From positions 3,614,042 through 3,678,041 of the forward strand of contig OY741283.1 in the NCBI GenBank assembly GCA_963514095.1: 64,000 nt of DNA. The letters run 5' to 3'. This document shows, piece after piece, positions 1-10,420 of this stretch. The notes below the pieces were generated by a model. It was given only the letters and a program-made list of their open reading frames with translations. It was not told where the DNA came from and made no database searches. Made by a program: the position numbers and the translations under genes. The stretch is from Eutrigla gurnardus. Its lineage: Eukaryota > Chordata > Actinopteri > Perciformes > Triglidae. Position 1 is the first letter of the stretch. Every line of letters begins with the position of its first letter.

Positions 1-559
1 ACGGTGGGGTTTTATCTTGGCTCCATGCAGCTCAGGGATATTTGATCACCAGTTATTATTTAAAAACATAATATTTAAAAATAGAAAATGTAATAACAGC
101 TACGGCTTTAAGATAAAATGTGATATTTCTTCCATGTGCAGCAGAAAAAGTCCGGCAGCCTCTGGCCTCAGCTATCCGCCTGTAGCCTCGCCTTCCCGGC
201 ATCCAGTGAGCCCTTCCTCCCGGTGGGTCCCCCGTGTAGTTGCGATGTAGTTCTTATCAAAGCCCTCCTGTCTTGTTGTGACAGCTCTGATATTGTTTAT
301 TGAGGTGGATGTCAGCTTTAATTAGCAATCGATACGGGGAGCGTTTGGAGAGCGCGCCTCTGACGTCAGCGTCCATTACCGCTTCTCATTGGGTCTCGTA
401 TTCCCAGAGCCTGGGCTAATTATTGGGAGGTTCATGTGGATAAAGTACAGCTCATCCCTCCCTTCACATCATGTCCCCTGCTCGTTGGCCACACTCACTG
501 CATGCTTTTTAAATTCCCATCGCCGGCCTCCAGACGTCGTTTCCCCCCTCGCCTGCGGG
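1..559 (+). promoter_or_regulatory. uncx: uncx proximal promoter and 5' UTR
   Basis: This is the sequence immediately upstream of the uncx start codon. Visible sites are a TAATTA homeodomain core at 319-324 followed by AGCAATCGAT, a perfect palindromic cAMP-response element TGACGTCA at 361-368, and inverted CCAAT boxes (ATTGG) at 388-392 and 422-426. A TAATTATT overlaps the second CCAAT box, and a weak TATA-like GATAAAG lies at 439-445. If GATAAAG acts as a TATA box, transcription would start near 470 and the 5' UTR would be about 90 nt; this is inference. A small open frame at 17-250 has no recognisable content. Confidence 0.5.
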
Positions 560-818
560 ATGATGGACAGCAGGATACTGGATGCACCTCACGCCCAGTT
601 CGGAGGCTCACTCGGCGGGATGGTGGGCTTCCCGTACCACCTGAGCCACCATCACGTCTACGAATTAGCCGGGCACCAACTTCAATCCGCGTCCGCGGTC
701 CCCTTCTCCATAGACGGATTACTTAATGGCTCCTGCGCGGCGTCGGTGGGCAATTCCGGCGCGCTGCTGTCTTCGGGCTGCGGGATGAATGGAGATAATC
801 ACACGTACAAGCTGACAG
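560..818 (+). CDS. uncx: uncx exon 1 (coding part)
   Basis: It encodes residues 1-86 plus the first base of codon 87. It ends at the donor CAG|GTGAGC. It carries the conserved N-terminus, a histidine cluster HHHVYELAGH, and the eh1-like FSIDGLL. Reading on past the donor reaches a stop at 839-841, so splicing is required. Confidence 0.93.
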
Positions 819-3174
819 GTGAGCCACGTTATTACATATAGATGTGTATATATATATATATACGCCGCACAACAGCATGCCTCGGTCACACAAAGAGCGA
901 TGCAAGTTCTCCTCTCGGTGGTGCGTTCAAAGGCAGGCAGCTTCTCCCTCTCCGTGTCGGGAAGCTGAGGATGCATCCGAGCAAAAAAAAACAAAAACAC
1001 ACACAAAAACAACAATGTTCCTGCAAGTCAGAGGATAAACAGCAAGCATGCATGTTAACATAACAGAGGAGATAGAACACCTCACATCTTCAGCTCTAAA
1101 GTTGACAGAATTCTGCATGAAACCTTGTAAAATGTGAATTTATTTATTTTTAAATGGACGTAGAATATATATATATATATATATTTATTGTTTACATTTC
1201 TTTCTCGTTGTGCTGTCAGACTCGGGGGACCCAGACAAAGATAGTCCCGGTTGCAAGAGGCGGAGAACTCGCACTAATTTCACCGGTTGGCAGCTGGAGG
1301 AATTAGAAAAGGCGTTTAACGAGAGCCACTATCCCGACGTGTTCATGAGGGAGGCTCTGGCTCTTCGGCTGGACTTGATAGAATCAAGGGTTCAGGTAAA
1401 TATTTATTTTGTTCCCTTTCTTTTTTTATATATATATATATATATAATTCTCAGTGTGTGTCTTTATTCCTTTGTTTATCATGCATTAACTGCTGGACAA
1501 AAATATATCTACTATAAACCTCCAGATAGGTTAATATTGAGTCATAACATACACCTTGTAATAAGTGAAGAAATAATCATTAAATAATACTAGACGGATG
1601 TGTGTTGTCTGACCTTTCCCTGTTTATGTTGGCCCAATAAATCAATTATAATTACACCTTTATTTTGAAAAACAGTCAAGCCTTCACTGCTGCTGATATT
1701 TTTTTTTAATTGAAAGCATTTCAAGAAATTCTGGCGTTTTATTTGCCAAATATATTTAAAAATATGGGATTAACAAAAATAGCAAATATATTCCAATCTC
1801 AATTATTGGACAATTTATTTTATTTTATTATAGGAGAATATTATAAGCAATTTTAAAGCTTTTAATTTCTTAATGGAGGACAGAACTATTGAAGTAAATC
1901 TGACCTCCTGTAAAATGTGAAGCTTCTATACTTGAGCTCCATCCCAACTTGTTGTAGTTTTGTCTGCACACGTCCCCCCTTCAAAGGCCCAATTAAAGGC
2001 CTAACAACACGATCAAGGTGCCACCTCACTATTCGCTTAATTACCATATTGTTAAAACACTGACACTCTCTGGGTCTAATTAATCCCTCCTTGCAGCGAC
2101 AGACCGTTACACGTGTTCTCCTCTCTGCAGGTCTGGTTTCAGAACCGCAGAGCCAAGTGGAGGAAAAAGGAGAACACAAAGAAGGGTCCGGGTCGGCCTG
2201 CTCACAACGCCCACCCCACCAGCTGCAGCGGGGAGCCCATGGACCCGGAGGAGATCGCCCGGAGAGAGATGGACCGGGTCGAGAAGAAGCGACGCAAGCA
2301 GGAGCGACGGCTGCTCAAGTCCCAGAACCGGCTCGCTGCTGGGGATTTATTTCACACCCCGGGGTCGGACAGCGACAGCGGGGTGTCACACGTCACCGAC
2401 AGCGACCACACGGGCCCCCCTTTTGACTCTGCGCAATCCAGCTGCGACCAAACGCCTCACCCTCTCCACAGCCAAAACCAGAACCAAAGACACTCGGACC
2501 GGGACCTCGGCGCGCCCGAGCTGGACTCGCCCGACGCCTGCGGCCACCGGTCGAGCCTGATGTGCTCCAGCAACAGCGGCGCGTCCAGCGCGCAGAAACT
2601 CAACCCTTTCAGCGTGGAGAGCCTCCTCTCGGACTCCAGGCCGAGACGCCACCCCGCGGCCTTACCCTCCTCACGGCCTTTGATAGGGAAGGGACACTTC
2701 CTGCTCTATCCCATCACGCAGCCGCTCGGATTCATTGTTCCTCAGACGGCCCTGAAGACGACGACGGCGGCGACGACGACGACGTCGGCGGCGAGCTGCG
2801 AGGGCGACGCGCCGGCGGAGCGGAGCCAGTCCGGCGGCGTGCGCTGCGGAGCCTCCGCGGGATGTAGGAGCAGCTCGCCGGACTCCCTGGAGCTGGGCTC
2901 AGAGGTCAAGACCCGATCGCCGCACGGCAGCCCCTCCAGGACCGCCTTCGGCACCGGCACCGGCACCGGCAAAAGGACCCAGACCTCTGTTATATGCAGC
3001 GAGTCCACTTTCGCCCTGCACGAACACAGTCCGCAGCTCCTGCAGCCTGAGGACGCAGACAGGAAGGAGCTTCACCTAGAGGTGAAGGAGCAGCCGGACC
3101 GGCCCGATTGTGTGCTCAGTGACAGTCCGGCAGACACAAAGACAGACTGTAAAGAAGATGTCGACATGGAATAA
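560..3174 (+). CDS. uncx: UNC homeobox transcription factor (three exons)
   Basis: The coding sequence is join(560..818,1220..1395,2131..3174), 492 codons; human UNCX is about 531 residues. The product is a nuclear paired-like homeodomain protein that in vertebrates acts in sclerotome/axial skeleton, kidney and neural patterning (family knowledge). The N-terminus is typical of UNCX: MMDSRIL, then HAQFGGSLGG and VYELAGHQLQS. An eh1-like motif FSIDGLL (residues 49-55) is a likely Groucho/TLE contact. The homeodomain spans residues 100-159 with F107, W147, F148, Q149 (position 50, the Q50 class) and N150 (position 51). After it come a basic stretch, a lysine/arginine-rich region (about 178-196), FSVESLLSD (305-313), and the UNCX-specific block LIGKGHFLLYPITQPLGF near 328-346. 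The acidic end DVDME resembles the mammalian terminus. The start at 560 is chosen because both methionines match the family. All introns are GT-AG. The intron between homeodomain positions 46 and 47 is usual for the paired-like class. The middle of exon 3 is divergent and repeat-rich. Confidence 0.96.
819..1219 (+). other. uncx: uncx intron 1
   Basis: A 401-bp phase-1 intron, with donor GTGAGC at 819 and acceptor TGCTGTCAG ending at 1219. It contains two short (TA)n tracts (847-862 and about 1165-1184) and an A/C-rich stretch near 985-1015. Small open frames on either strand show no family resemblance. Confidence 0.9.
1220..1395 (+). CDS. uncx: uncx exon 2
   Basis: 176 nt encoding DSGDPDKDSPGCK and homeodomain positions 1-46 (helices 1 and 2 and the start of helix 3). 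The segment NFTGWQLEELEKAFNESHYP is essentially invariant in UNCX proteins. It ends in ...SRVQ at the donor CAG|GTAAAT, phase 0. Confidence 0.95.
1396..2130 (+). other. uncx: uncx intron 2
   Basis: A 735-bp phase-0 intron, with donor GTAAAT at 1396 and acceptor TCTCTCTGCAG ending at 2130. It is AT-rich with a (TA)n tract at 1427-1446. The segment about 1970-2100 looks less degenerate, with several TTAATT/TAATTA cores (for example TCTAATTAATCC near 2076), and could be a small intronic regulatory element; that is inference. Confidence 0.9.
2131..3174 (+). CDS. uncx: uncx exon 3 (coding part)
   Basis: It encodes residues 146-492, starting with homeodomain recognition-helix residues VWFQNRRAKWRKKEN. 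Conserved islands are GPGRPAHNAHPT, SGEPMDPEEIARREM, FSVESLLSD and LIGKGHFLLYPITQPLGF. Between them the protein is low-complexity. A (ACG)n/(GCG)n stretch near 2757-2796 encodes a Thr/Ala run, and GGCACC repeats near 2949-2970 encode a Gly-Thr run. The TAA stop is at 3172-3174. Confidence 0.95.
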   Translation, partial: VWFQNRRAKWRKKENTKKGPGRPAHNAHPTSCSGEPMDPEEIARREMDRVEKKRRKQERRLLKSQNRLAAGDLFHTPGSDSDSGVSHVTDSDHTGPPFDSAQSSCDQTPHPLHSQNQNQRHSDRDLGAPELDSPDACGHRSSLMCSSNSGASSAQKLNPFSVESLLSDSRPRRHPAALPSSRPLIGKGHFLLYPITQPLGFIVPQTALKTTTAATTTTSAASCEGDAPAERSQSGGVRCGASAGCRSSSPDSLELGSEVKTRSPHGSPSRTAFGTGTGTGKRTQTSVICSESTFALHEHSPQLLQPEDADRKELHLEVKEQPDRPDCVLSDSPADTKTDCKEDVDME

Positions 3175-3347
3175 ATCACTGGGGGGTAAAAAAAAGGAGA
3201 ACAAGTAGAATCATACTGATATACGACAGCTTTCATTAGGCCAAAGCTTCAACAGAAATCTCTGCATCAGATCTAGGTTTGCTGTGTTGACAATGGTGTG
3301 AACTCCCTCTCTCTCTCCCTCTCTCTCTCCCTCCCTCTCTCTCTGCG

Positions 3348-3445
<98 letters not shown>

Positions 3446-3625
3446 TCAGGAGTCTCTAGATATCCTTTAATGTGTGATAACTTGTCAAAAAAAAAGAAGA
3501 AGAAAAAAAAAGAAAACACAAGACCACGAGACCAACAAAAATCCTCAAGAGCTGTAAAAAAAGGTATCATACTATTTATATATGTAAGTTTTTTCTTAAA
3601 TAAATCTATTGTATACAAGCAACCT
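3175..3625 (+). other. uncx: probable uncx 3' UTR
   Basis: The first well-placed AATAAA after the stop is at 3599-3604, followed by a GT-containing stretch (GTGTGAG near 3630). A 3' UTR of about 450 nt ending near 3620-3625 is therefore plausible. It would include the pyrimidine tract at 3301-3345 and the long GT microsatellite. An AATAAA at 3170-3175 overlaps the stop codon and is unlikely to be used. Confidence 0.45.
3301..3443 (+). repeat. (CT)n plus (GT)46 microsatellite
   Basis: An imperfect CT/CCT tract at about 3305-3344 runs, after a 6-nt spacer, into an uninterrupted GT dinucleotide run from 3351 to 3443. Open frames here on both strands simply translate the repeat. Confidence 0.97.
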
Positions 3626-4990
3626 CAAACCGTGTGAGACCTTAAATAGCAGCACGCAGTGCAGGACTACAGTAGCCTACAGTAGGAAGGGCTTTCTTAA
3701 GAAATCTCATGTTGTACTTTGTATATTGCCTTAACAAATTTATTCATCTATAAGCCCCCACTGAAATGAGGTTACGAGCCTGAGGCGAAAAGGACCCGCT
3801 CGACTCCTGCAGAGTTTTGATATGAAAGTAATTATTTTCCCGGTGGCTACTGCAGGGGGATTCAGTTTATTTTAGCTCAAAGGGGGTTATAATACATTAC
3901 CGATTTCTAGTGATATGAAATCACATAAACTTCCAAGAATAATAGAATTAGCATGAAAAGGCCTGGGTGTCAAATTGAAATAGGAAAATAATAGCCCCGG
4001 CAGCTGGGAGTGTGTGTGTTTGTGCATATTGGATAGGAGATGGGGATTCGTGGGGAGGCATTTTCATGAGCTTTTTCTTCTTCTTCTTCCCCCTCTCTCT
4101 CCACTCTGTCAGGGCCCCTTGTAGCGGGGCTATATTAAGATAGATGTTCGATGATATCCCTCATTGTTCTGTCGCTTTACATTGATGTTTCTGTGTTATC
4201 AGCCTATTGATCATGCGTCGGCTGTAATAGGACGGGCTGAGGCAAACGTGCCTATTTACAATAGCAGAACACATTTGTTCTAATAGGGCTGGTGGTCCCC
4301 GGGGAGGCCGCGCGGGATCCGGGACATCTGCTCCCCTTTGCGATATTATAGCAGCGTTGACCACGATATCACATCGACCCACTACCAAAAAAAAAAAAAA
4401 AAAAAAAGGGGGGGGAAGAAATGTCTTGTGTGCACGCGCGTGACAATATAAAATGAAAAAAAAAAACTTAAAACAAAAGAGCCAGCCGCGTGCACGCGCA
4501 CACCCCCGTTGGGTGCCTCTCTTTTGGGTCTTGATTTGCAAATAAATGGGAAATAATCAGAGGGGCGAGCTTTACGTCTGAGCCGGCGCAAATGAATTTC
4601 TGAGCCAGTGTCCCTTTCAAAATATTTACATAAATTTCAAACCCCGTGCAGCTGTTTGCTCTAGGAAGCAATGTCTTATTAGGTTGGGGGGTTTGGGGGG
4701 AGTCTGGGGGGGGTGGCAGGGTCCGCCACACAGCCAACGTGGCACCCAGGGAGCCGGCTGGAGAGCAGGCCTGGGGAGGTTAGAGGTGTTTCCTCCGGCT
4801 GCTTCATGGCGCTGTACATTTTCTATGTCATTGGCTCGGTCATCCCATAATATTATAGCCACCAGCTTCACGTGGACCTGTTAATATCTCATGTTATGAC
4901 GTTTATTATGAGGGTTATACAATAACTGAACCAAATATTCTGACACAATTTTGGATGGAATCCACAAAACAGAAAAAAAAGAAAAAAAAT
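3626..4990. other. intergenic, candidate regulatory DNA downstream of uncx
   Basis: No gene is supported. The stretch is mostly unique sequence with developmental-enhancer character: TAATTA at 3829-3834, a CTATATTAAGAT-type segment near 4129-4142, a block at about 4140-4380 with several ATTATA/TTATAG cores, and TTTATTATGAGG near 4902-4913. A homopolymer A-run turning into a G-run lies at about 4386-4416. Open frames on the minus strand across 4161-4737 run through these homopolymers and have no domain content. Confidence 0.5.
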
Positions 4991-6030
4991 GATGGCGATA
5001 CGAGGTTTATTTACTAAATCGTGGGATAACCGGGGCCGGTTCGAAATAACCCCTCAGATTTATTCGGTGTGTGTTTTCCACGCTACTCTGAGGCTATTTG
5101 GGACGTCTGCCCAGTTCATCCATAATTCATTAGCACCGCGAACAGGAGTATCGCTGGCTGCACATTGGTGGCCTTAAGGTGAAATTAGCGATTTGCTTAA
5201 GTAGTTAAGCTTTTCTTGCCTGAGAGCTGCACGCTGCATGATTCAAGACAAACTATCAATCGATATGCCCAGGCAGCCTCCAGGAGATGTGTCGGCCATG
5301 AATCACACTTTATGAATTCAATTTATACCCGGAGAAATTTTCAATTTGAACGCCGGATCATTATGGGAGAGTGTAAATTGTTTTTGCTCTATTATGCATC
5401 GGACGCCATCATTTTTCTTTCTAATTACGGAGGTGTCAGGTCGGGCTGTCATGCAGACGCTGATTTTCAATTTAACTGATCATCATGCATTCATTTTCCC
5501 ATTTGATAAATCTGCTATCTCGGAGCGTCTCCATGCCCGGAATGCTAAAAGAGAGGCGCAGATTGGCAAAGTAATAGGGGCCTGTATGCGGCAATAAGTG
5601 CAGATCAGGCAGCTAATTTAGCACCTCCTGGTATTTCCATTTCCATTTCTCATTTCCAAGTCTCAAAGGAGGAAAGCAGCCCAAAGGCAGGAAGCTGGTA
5701 GGCTTTCTACTATCGGAGAAAGACAGAGAAAAAAATCTACCAAAACGGCTTGTTTTCCACCACACATTCCCCTTAAATTAGGATATCAAGCTTAATTAAC
5801 GCTAATAGAGTTTTCTCAGTATGTGTTAGTTTTATTTAATAGAAACAAATTTGCGCAATTAATTATGGCCATGATATTAGAGCTCTCATTTGCAGCGAGC
5901 GAGCTGCAGCCTAAACCGGCGTCTCCAGAAATAAGCCTCTCATTTCCAAAGCTGAATGACTAACCAAATGTTTTTTTTTTTATATGACGACATAAATACG
6001 GCGCCGAATTAAACGTCTGTTATTTTTCTT
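4991..6030. other. candidate enhancer block
   Basis: No gene is supported. From about 5210 to 5640 the sequence has no simple repeats and is dense in AT-rich cores embedded in mixed sequence. Examples are TTATGAATTCAATTTATA near 5311, CATGCATTCATTTTCCC near 5485, and GATAAATC near 5504. A second segment holds TTAATTAA at 5792-5799 and TTGCGCAATTAATTATGGCC at 5851-5870, a C/EBP-like palindrome abutting a double homeodomain core. This texture is typical of conserved non-coding elements beside homeobox genes, but conservation is not testable from one sequence. Confidence 0.5.
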
Positions 6031-9000
6031 TTCTGTTATTGCAGAAAATGTTTTATTATGGGTTTTGAATTTTAGATTTTTATCAGCATCATTTTCGAGC
6101 TTTAGAGCTCATTTGATATGACTTCCTGAATTTTCCAAAAAAAAACTGTGACAGAAAAGGATTTATTTTTTATTTTTTCATGCTCAAATCAAGTGAAATG
6201 GCCAACCTGTGTTCTGCCATAAATCCGTCTCTCTGTACAGGCCATGTCTTTGTGTTGCTCTATGAGATCTTAGAGGCTCTGAGGGCTCAGTTCGGATAAG
6301 AAAGAACCGTGTCCCCTTTTTAAAAAAGGATCCTCCATAAAATAAAATGCCACTTGACATTTGGCTTCTCCTGCAGCAACCCTGCCATGCCTTTTAGGAT
6401 TATTTTACATCTACATACACATTAATGCGCTGGTGGATTTAATCACCCTTATCTTTCCTGTGCATACCTGGGATAAGCCTGACATTACCATCTGCATTGA
6501 TTTCTGGACGATCCTTCAAATCATTTTAATTATCTTGGAGAATTTCTCAAAAAAAATCCCTCTAATCAAAATTTAAGTGAACAAACACTTGCACACTCGA
6601 AAACAATCTAAAGTGAATTTTGAGAGAAAATTGTAGTAAATAAGATTATTTGACCATATATTGACATCTGCACTTTGATTTCCCTGGAAAAAAAACTATT
6701 TTTTTGATGTTGATGATTTCCACACTACAGCTCCCAAAGTATTAAAGCTATATTTGACTCATTTCACTTGCTTTTAAGTTATCATCCAGTCATAGCTGAC
6801 TCAAGAGGGGGATCAAAAGAGGATCAAAATGTCACAACTTTAAAGCAAAACGCTGCTGTCCAGGTAGAACGTCATAACTCCCGGGGTGGTTTTATGTTCA
6901 TTAAATACTGCTTTTCATGATCTCTGTGCGCCGAATAAATCTCCAAGATTTCTGATCGTCCTGAAAAAAACACATAGTGAAAATGAAGGGAAAAAAGAAA
7001 AGGTGTTTTTCTTTATATCTTATAGTCGCATTGAGCTGTGAGTGGGATAAAAGAGATAGTGACATGAAATGACAATTCTCATAACAATAAAAATGTCTGC
7101 TTTTCGGCATAAAAAAGTAGAAATTTAACAGATATCTCTGTATGGCAAACAAGTGCTTTTCCACAACATGAAGGCTGTGATGTTGGACCATACTTTCACG
7201 AAATACTTGTGGTATGAAAAATATGACCTATGAGAATAAATAGAAAATCTAATACTGAGGAAACGGCCGGAGAATGTACATTCTGTGAACAGACTCTGTG
7301 AAGTTAAAACTATTTTGAAAAGGTCAAATGTTTATCGCCACACTCCTCATTAGATACAGTGATATTCACACAATTAAAAAATACATATTGTTTTTACACT
7401 ACAATGTAAAAAGTTGAGAAATACAGCTGTGAATAATTTAAATGAATTTGCGTTCAATGACCAATTAAACAATAATCTTTTATTTTGAAGTTTTACGGGG
7501 TAGAGGAGTCGGACTGAAGACACTTTTATGAAATGCAATAACACACCCTTCCCCTCCTTCCTTTTTAAATGTCTTTCTCATTAAATATTGCACATTTCTG
7601 CATTATGCCGGCTCCATATTGTTTCAGAATAGCTGTAGGGAAGGATTAGTTATTAGACTCCTCTTCACAATAAGAGCCCTTGCATCCTTGCATGATGGTG
7701 AGAGAGACTGCAGTCTATCTCAGAAAGCTCACACCTGTGACAATCCATCTGGCCTCATTATCTTAAAGTGCCATCTTTTGGATTACGCAACATTTCAACT
7801 CATAGGACAAAACAATTATTGGAAATATCAGATGATGTGTCCTGTCAGGATAAGAGGCTCTTCTTCTTGTGAGGCTGCTTGGACTCGCACGTCAGAGCGA
7901 AAGAACAACTGCTTTCTGACACCTCATTGTCTTCACAACAGAAACGCCACGGCTTCCTCCTTCTGAAGAGCCTCGCTGAAGTCCTCATGTATCAAAATGT
8001 TTGGCAACTCCTACTCTTGATGTTTGAGCACAGAATTCAACATGACTATAAATCCTTACAAGACCACATGAAATACTTCAGTAATCACTAATTTTTCAGG
8101 GACAGATTGTCAGCTATCCGGTGCAACTTAAGAGGCTTGCAAACAGACTCGGCTGCTCGAAGAGCCCGACATCATGTCCACGTCTGAATATTTGATAATT
8201 AGAAAAATAAACCCAGTTTGGGAAGTAATTCTTTGTGTGGTGACGCTCATGTTCTGGTACTTTCTGTAGATATTCCTTTGCACATTAACAGTACATGAGT
8301 ATTTACATTTTTACATGAGGCTATGATTTTGATGCTTTGGATCTTGAGGCTATAAGTCTTGTCAATCAAAGGCGAAGCAGCAACACAGATATCTGAGCCA
8401 GTTTTACTCTAACTGACTGCTACTTCTGGTCTGACTGCAGCATAATAAGCATTAGCTTCTAATTAGCTTAAAGTCTACATGATAACTCACTTCAGAATGT
8501 TGTTAACATGTTTTGCATTAATATATAAGCACCTCTGGCAATATGGTGATACATCTACACGTACTAATTATCACCTTCTCTGGTGATTCTATATCTGAAA
8601 AAAAAAAATAGTTTAAAGGATTTACAATAAAATTCTTAGTCTCCATTTGGCTCCAGTTCACACACATGTAGGTTGACTGGCAGACGGTTGCCCAAGTGTA
8701 GATTGAGGTATTTGGAGCCTTCAAATAAACTTTGGATGGCCTGTTCAAATTAATTTAATTTAATTTAATTTAATAGCGCACGCCATTATCTAGCTTCTTT
8801 TTTTTTACATTAATGCATTACCATATCTACAGCAAGAAGTGTTCCAACATGAATGAGTCAACCTGTTAATGTTCAAATGCAAATTTAGATCCTTTTCTTT
8901 GTCCGACAATATCTGCTGGTTAAAGCGTGATGAAGGTATGGCTACGTTTGAGCAACTAAAACCACTTAAAGTTAAGGTGTGGTTAATCACCATGGTTACA
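6031..9000. other. AT-rich intergenic DNA, no gene seen
   Basis: AT-rich sequence with many short A and T runs and no coding signal. A possible regulatory segment at about 7600-7800 is free of simple repeats. A pentanucleotide (TAATT)n tract of about five units lies at 8750-8774. Open frames of 60-115 codons (for example plus 7619-7966, minus 6901-7191) have random-looking composition. Confidence 0.6.
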
Positions 9001-10420
9001 GGCTGTTAAAGGACAGAATATCAGACAAATTCGTTAGAGACAGGATTGCAGATATCTAGAAAACAACCCACGTTGAATTGAACGTCGATCCTCCGTGTGC
9101 TGGAGCTCAATGTAGGAAGAGTTCAGCCTTCGTCATGGTTTCTTGGGCGATCATTAGCTGAACAGAATCATGTTTCTCTTCATCACAAACCAATATTCTC
9201 CCAAACAGTAGGGGGCATTGTTCTGGGTCTACTTGCTTTGCTTCCACGTAGTTTGGAAATGTCTGATGTGCATGGACATCGACCGGGACTCCCACTAAGT
9301 ATAACTGTCGTGACCATCACAGACGTATCCAATCAGACGTGAGGCTGTCGGTTGGGAGTAGCTTTCGTTTAAGGAGACAGGAGACATTTTTACGACACCA
9401 ATGAACCATACCAACATTTAGAGTGCAGACTTTCACAAGTGGTTAGTGAGAAAGATGACCAGGGAACAGGTTGCAGTGCACCGTGGGTTCATAAAAAGAG
9501 CCATTTGAGTCACAAATGGGATGCTGAACACCCTCCAGAAACGGGTAATGGTCACCTCCATAACACATAATGTAGAGAGAGAAGACCCTGCCCCTTCTTC
9601 TGATGCCAATGATCTGCTGCTTGAAGAAAAGTATTTCCAGACCCCCTCCATTACCTCTGCAGGGATTTCTTCAGTACAGAAGGATGGAGATTCAGCCGAT
9701 GAGGGATGTGCAAGAACGGAAAGCAAAGCCTTTGTGTTCAAGCAGTAATAAATAATCGTGCTAAATAAGAATTTGATTTCTAATTCCTAATGCCCAGAGG
9801 TTGTTTGGGCAGTTATGTTTTAAAAAGTATCCTTCCAAGCATTGAGATCTCCTTTAAGAGCATACAGTGTTCATAACAGATACTCGGACAAATCTGGTTT
9901 TCACATTCAGTTAGTATAAATCAACACAAACAAGACCCTGGTTCCTGGTGGTGAGAGAAGTGCTTCTTATACCATTGATCTGACCCAGCAGGAACTAGCT
10001 GCTGCCGTAGCAGTGGGTACATTAGTGTGGCCAGGTTACCTCCAGGTCCCAGTGTAGGATTTCATCGTTCAATAAGCCAATCATTTCTTTGAATCTTTCT
10101 TGCTTGGATCCATGTGAATCACCACCAGGGTATGTAGCTCAGAAGAGGAACCCAGTTGTTGCCTGAAAGATTTGGGAGAAAATGAAACCATCTATTGTTC
10201 AATATCCGGATCCCGAAGGCCCCCCCCCGCATGAGCATCATCCAAGGCAAGACATTGCTGTGATCCAAGGAAGAAGAGGATGCCGCTCCAGAGCAAAGTC
10301 CCACGTGGACTTCCCAGAACAGCACGGCTGAATCATGGGGATGCACAGATTCTCAAAGAGCACCATATCGACTAAGAGAAAAAGTTGCAGTTTGAAGAAT
10401 AGTTGGTCAAAGTCTAGCAA
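9001..10420. other. unassigned intergenic segment with mixed composition
   Basis: This stretch is less AT-rich than its flanks and has the look of old, decayed repeat or once-coding DNA. Overlapping open frames lie on both strands, for example minus 9433-9741 and plus 9521-9748, but I recognise no protein family. A C9 run lies near 10219-10228. Confidence 0.4.

Noticed and set aside
389..559. Upstream in-frame extension of uncx exon 1 to 389
   Set aside because: The extension is not UNCX-like. The family N-terminus begins with the double methionine at 560.
3170..3175. AATAAA as the uncx polyadenylation signal
   Set aside because: It overlaps the stop codon, leaving no 3' UTR. The AATAAA at 3599-3604 is better placed.
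3211..3618. 135-codon minus-strand frame and its plus-strand counterpart
   Set aside because: Both are translations of the GT/CT microsatellite and A-runs.
4161..4871. Overlapping minus-strand frames of 69-126 codons
   Set aside because: They run through A/T and G homopolymers and overlap in different phases. Composition is that of non-coding DNA.
9433..9748. Open frames on both strands in a less AT-rich segment
   Set aside because: I could not identify a protein family or transposon signature. Kept only as an unassigned intergenic segment.
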